A stretch of 64,000 bases of DNA from Mesodorylaimus sp. YZB2_4 (Eukaryota; Nematoda; Enoplea; Dorylaimida; Dorylaimidae): positions 124,001 through 188,000 of the forward strand of contig JASANH010001117.1 in assembly GCA_030248295.1 (NCBI GenBank), given 5' to 3'. The translations under genes were made by a program, and so were the position numbers. The notes below the pieces were generated by a model that was not told the DNA's origin, did no database searches, and worked only from the letters and a program-made list of their open reading frames with translations. Below, in pieces: positions 60,273-64,000 of the stretch; within the stretch, counting starts at the first letter, position 1, and every line of letters begins with the position of its first letter.

Positions 60273-63200
60273 ATGCCACGAGGAGGCCGTGGGAGTCGAG
60301 GAGGCAGAGGTGGCGGTCGAGGTAGAGGTAGCCGAGGTGGTCGTGGCACTGGTCGATCTGTTGGCGAACCACCTTCGTCAACTCGTCCGCGTCGTTCCCG
60401 CGGCAATGGTCGGCGGCCGTCGACTTATAATTCTCGTAAACGGCCGTGGGAATTGGATGATGGTGAATCGGAGAATGAGAAAATTATAGCTAGCGATGAC
60501 GAAGACGAATTCTTGGACGATGAGGATGACTATGAAGTGTACGTTCCACGTAAATCTGCTCGCCGTGAAAACAAGGGAATCAATAATCGATCAAGGAAAT
60601 CGATTAAATCTGATTCATTCGCGAATGCTGGTTTAGAAGAAGAAGACGAAGATGATATGCCCGGCGTAAATCGATATTTCGATGAACGCGATTTGGAAGA
60701 TTCTGACGATGATGCCGCAAGTATTGGCTACGAACGAGATGCATTCGATCGCGACGAGTTCGTGGTCGATAGTGATCAAGATGACGAGTGCGTCGATGAT
60801 GATGTCTCGGAGTCATCTTCGATTAATCGTCAACGCCGATCACGTCAGTCGATTTCAGCTAAGTTGGCACTAGAACCGATTCGTTGCGTTTGGGTCGATC
60901 GATCGGACGTTCCACAATTGGATTTGCCCGAATCGAGCGAAGACTTATTATTACCTAACGAATATGTTCTACGGGCACTGGATATTTATGAAACTTGTCG
61001 TCGTTTTGGTTCGATTGTGAAATTATCGCCTTTTTTATTCGAAGATTTTTGCGCTTGTTTATCGTCGCGTGATCAGAATCCACTTCTGGACGAAATCCAC
61101 GTTTGTCTGTTACGATCGTTATTAAAAGACGACGAGTCGAATCAAGTGACTTTGGGTCCTCAGGATTGTCGGGATAGCATCAATATATCGACGCACTTGT
61201 TAGATTCGTACACGTATGGTGAAGTGCTGCGACGATACGCGGATAGTGATGAGCGATTTATAGATTATGAAAGCGTACTGGAAGCGTTAACGTCAACCAA
61301 TTACCCTTTTACGGATGTTGGACGACGATTGATCGTGCTCGAATGGTTGTGTCAGCAATTTCTAACGAGCAAGGCATTGAGGACGGAGTTGATGGGCGAA
61401 GGCATCATACAACACGACGATCACTGTCGGTGAGTCAAGTGTGGGTGCGCAGGAATGGGAATACGTCAGACGTGAGGCATCTTTGACTAGTGAGGGGAGA
61501 AGAAAAGGTTTTGGGACTGTCTTGGTCATGGTTTACCACCACCAAATGCTGGTCCACAACTCGAACGTGGTGGACAAAATAATTTACCTGGCCGCGAGTT
61601 GAACGCTCGCCAGTAATTGCGCATCCAGCGTGAAAGGCAATTGTCTAACGCACCTCGGCTACGAGCGGCGGTCACCAGTTGTACGTGCGTGGTGTCGTGA
61701 CTGGTTGGGGCAGACGAATGGGAGATGGGTACTACTTTTACCTGGTGCTTGGTGGAGAGTGCACTCCAGGGCTAAGGAAGACATAGATGACAATCATTTT
61801 TACCCAGGCGGTAGTCGAGCCCTCCCCTGTAAGTGCGCACCTATCGTGAGAGCCAGACGCCCACCCCTAGGCCACGACCCGGGGTTGTGAGAGTGCTGGT
61901 GACCATTGATGACGGTAATCGAATTATGTGGGAGTTGGTGGCATATTTTACTAAAACCCGTGAAATGGCTTGATTTATTCCCAAGTTTATAATTGGGCTG
62001 CAAGCTAAAACTGGAATGAGATAAGAGTCTTAGCTTCCATGTTTAATTTCAGCGAATGTGGCAAACTGGGAGATTTGCTATGTTGTGACACGTGCCCAGC
62101 CGTGTACCACATGGACTGCTGCAATCCACCAGTTGAAGAACCGCCTTCGACTGGATGGCAATGCGAGATTTGTCTTCTACACGACGTGAAAGGCGTGACG
62201 GATTGTCGAAGTGAGCAGGAGAAGTGTGGCCAGTCGATTCGACAGGATCCATTGGGTTATGATCGTCATGGAAGGCGGTATTGGTTTTCGGCAAGGCGAC
62301 TGTTCGTGTAAGTAGGGGTGGGGGACAGATTGGACAGATGGGTGGAAACCAGGTACAGAGTATGGGTATGAACCCGAATATCATGCATACGCCCAGTACA
62401 CATGATATTGAGGACCAGCATCCGAAACCTAGCGCTCGGCCAGAGGGGGGTCTAAAATTTTTTAAGGCCTTAAAAGGGGAGGGTCCAGGAAGCAAAAACA
62501 CAAATTTTTTACCATTGCGTTATGAACTTGTTTCATTAATAAGGCTCACACACGGCGCGTAAGATGATTTTTTTAAACCCCAGGTAAAAATTGAAATTTT
62601 TTTTAATTTCCCAGTTTGAAACCTCGAAATTCAACCTTCAGGTTTTCCCTGGAAGATTATTTTCCCCCTGACTTTTACATGTTTTCTGGACAAAAATCAA
62701 AATTATTCTCTAAATTTTCACGACTTGAACCCTGAAATGCAATTTTTTAGTTTTTGCTGATTTTGGCTCAAAGATTCTCATTTTCCCCGATTTTCGCAGA
62801 TTTTTCGCACAGTTTTCAAACTGTTTTTAAGGTTTTTAAACCGGCACCAACCCTGCTCAGCCTGAGCCCTGTGATCGTACTGCATTCCGTTGCTTGCGCA
62901 CACGGTTTGGAGGCAGCAATATTCGTTCGACAGAGAAGGTCTCACGTTGGTTTTAGCGTCCACGTTTTCTAGCAGGGGCACAAGTTTTAAGTCTGACAGT
63001 CTGGCCGGCACTGGAGTTCAGTCCTCTGTGATAATGTTACAGCTCCTTGAATATCGGTTATTCCGCGCAAGCAAAACTCAATGAGAGGCGTTTCGCGCAA
63101 ACCTCTCACTGCGCTAGCCAAGTTTACCTCCCGACTGTCATAAGGTTCTTGCACCTGAGCATCAGTTGGCGCGGCAAATTTAAAAATATTTGATTGTCAG

Positions 63201-63989
63201 CGAGCTGACTCCTACAAAGTTACCGAGCAGCCTCTGTTCGCTGAGTTTTCTTTACTTCGAGAATGTGACTTGTGCTTTATAGCTTACTTGCACCCTTGCT
63301 CCAGACCCTGCCCCGCCAAAAGTCGCGGCTGGGTCAGAATCGCGGTGGGGCTCACCAACTTTTGGCTCATCGAGGATGGGGGGGGGGGGTCGGGATTTCC
63401 TTAGCTTTCCCATAGGGGGTCACTAATTTTTGGCTTGTCTGGGGGGGGTCAGACCCGTTTTTCAAAATTTTAACATTGCAAAATTGACAATTTGTCTAGC
63501 GTAGAGGGGGGTCACGGGGCTACACTCCCCCCCCAGTTTCGGATGCTGTTGAGGACGCCTTTAACGGCTGTGTGAAGCTTGGCTCAAAAACTTACTTGAA
63601 AGGAGCCAAGATCGTTGGAGGAATAACCTGATAGTCATTTGTGGTTTTCGGCTGAACATATCCTAAATATTCAATTGTGAGCCTTGGGCTCTGATGGCGT
63701 CGAATACGGAGGAGCGTTTTGAGGGGGAGTGTTGGCTCTTGCCTGTTTATCACATTTGGCAAGGTTTTCTCTGAAATATGGACACTGTGTAACATGATAT
63801 TGCCTTCGATTTTAGCGAAGACGACAAAACGGGCCAAATTTTTTATTATTCCTCGTTGGCTCAATTGCGTCAGCTGTTACTTCTGTTGGACGAGAAAGAC
63901 TTAGAATGTGAGCTTTGTGAATCTATAGTCTCGATCGGCAACATGATTTTAAAGCAAATGGCAATGACCGAGGAATTGACCGAAGAAAG
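60273..63989 (+). CDS. BPTF: BPTF / NURF301 chromatin remodelling subunit, 5' part only
   Basis: Largest subunit of the NURF (ISWI) nucleosome remodeller. Three exons are in view: 60273-61429, 62053-62307, 63816-63989, followed by a donor (GAAAG|GTATGG) and the window end; about 528 residues are visible of a protein that is normally over 2,500. An Arg/Gly-rich start (RGG-type, residues 1-35) is followed by an acidic region, then a DDT domain (about 225-290: ESSEDLLLPNEYVLRALDIYE, LSPFLFEDFCACL). LMGEGIIQHDDHCR runs into the N-terminal PHD finger (ECGKLGDLLCCDTCPAVYHMDC … WQCEICLLHDVKGVTDC), then PLGYDRHGRRYWF and the YYSSLAQLRQLLLLLDE segment. The order matches BPTF. Exon 1 alone covers 385 codons. 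The PHD finger's first zinc ligand lies at the end of exon 1 and the rest in exon 2. Confidence 0.93.
61590..61670 (-). repeat. tRNA-like (SINE-type) sequence in BPTF intron 1, copy a
   Basis: The minus strand reads GTAGCCGAGGTGCGTTAGAC, TTGCCTTTCACGC, then GCGTTCAACTCGC (B box), parallel to 27003-27098. AATAATTTACC precedes both on the plus strand, so the similarity extends beyond the tRNA part. Confidence 0.55.
61806..61882 (-). repeat. tRNA-like (SINE-type) sequence in BPTF intron 1, copy b
   Basis: The minus strand reads GTGGCCTAGGGGTGGGCGTC, TGGCTCTCACGATAGGTGCG, then GGCTCGACTACC. It lies about 140 bases from copy a in the same orientation. Confidence 0.5.
62308..63815 (+). other. BPTF intron 2, about 1.5 kb, low-complexity sequence
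   Basis: Holds a T-rich stretch with repeated TTTTC words (about 62560-62830), a G-rich stretch with a 12-base poly-G run at 63378-63389, and a GGGGGG..CACTAATTTTTGGCT motif seen twice near 63350 and 63420. No gene is recognised. Confidence 0.5.
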
Positions 63990-64000
63990 GTATGGACGAG

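Noticed and set aside
60289-60489. Val/Glu-repeat frame and other frames over BPTF exon 1
   Set aside because: Out-of-frame shadows of the Gly/Arg-rich start of BPTF.

Overview
This is a 64 kb piece of an animal nuclear genome. The evidence is protein-coding genes split by GT-AG introns of about 50 to 3,000 bases, metazoan-only or typically metazoan genes (non-muscle myosin II, CCM2, TOM1, BPTF), dispersed repeats in introns and spacers, and no bacterial-style operons. Protein divergence suggests an invertebrate. I cannot place it further from sequence alone.

Layout. 3.4-19.6 kb (+): a complete or nearly complete non-muscle myosin II heavy chain in 38 recognised coding exons (about 2,011 codons), including a 24-nt skippable micro-exon in motor loop 1. 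21.4-22.3 kb (+): an intron-less two-HMG-box protein with a mitochondrial-type leader (TFAM-like). 22.3-30.8 kb: a gene-poor, repeat-rich stretch. It holds an inverted, partly deleted pseudogene copy of the CCM2 gene that lies intact 33 kb away, and a foldback element with arms of about 300 bp around a decayed LINE reverse-transcriptase tail. 30.8-31.6 kb (+): an intron-less Rab-family GTPase lacking the catalytic switch II glutamine and a terminal prenylation motif. 32.3-33.4 kb (-): BRCC36, a JAMM deubiquitinase. 34.5-35.5 kb (+): RhoGDI. 35.5-40.4 kb: non-coding with copies of a dispersed repeat. 40.4-46.8 kb (-): TOM1 (VHS-GAT). 47.5-52.7 kb (+): protein disulfide isomerase, with a perfect ER-stress-response element upstream. 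53.2-53.5 kb (-): an unidentified 91-aa protein. 54.5-58.9 kb (+): CCM2 (PTB plus harmonin-like domain). 60.3-64.0 kb (+): the 5' part of BPTF/NURF301, cut by the window end.

The genes do not form one pathway. They are mostly housekeeping or signalling genes: actomyosin contractility and Rho control (myosin II, RhoGDI, CCM2), membrane traffic (Rab, TOM1), ER folding (PDI), DNA repair and ubiquitin (BRCC36), chromatin remodelling (BPTF) and mtDNA packaging (TFAM-like). Two pairs are divergent and may share promoter regions: BRCC36/RhoGDI and TOM1/PDI.

Repeats: at least seven small dispersed families are visible by eye, plus tRNA-like (SINE-type) sequences with B boxes, several perfect hairpins, and eight poly-G or poly-C runs of 11 or more. 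All similarity statements come from reading; no alignment program or database was used.
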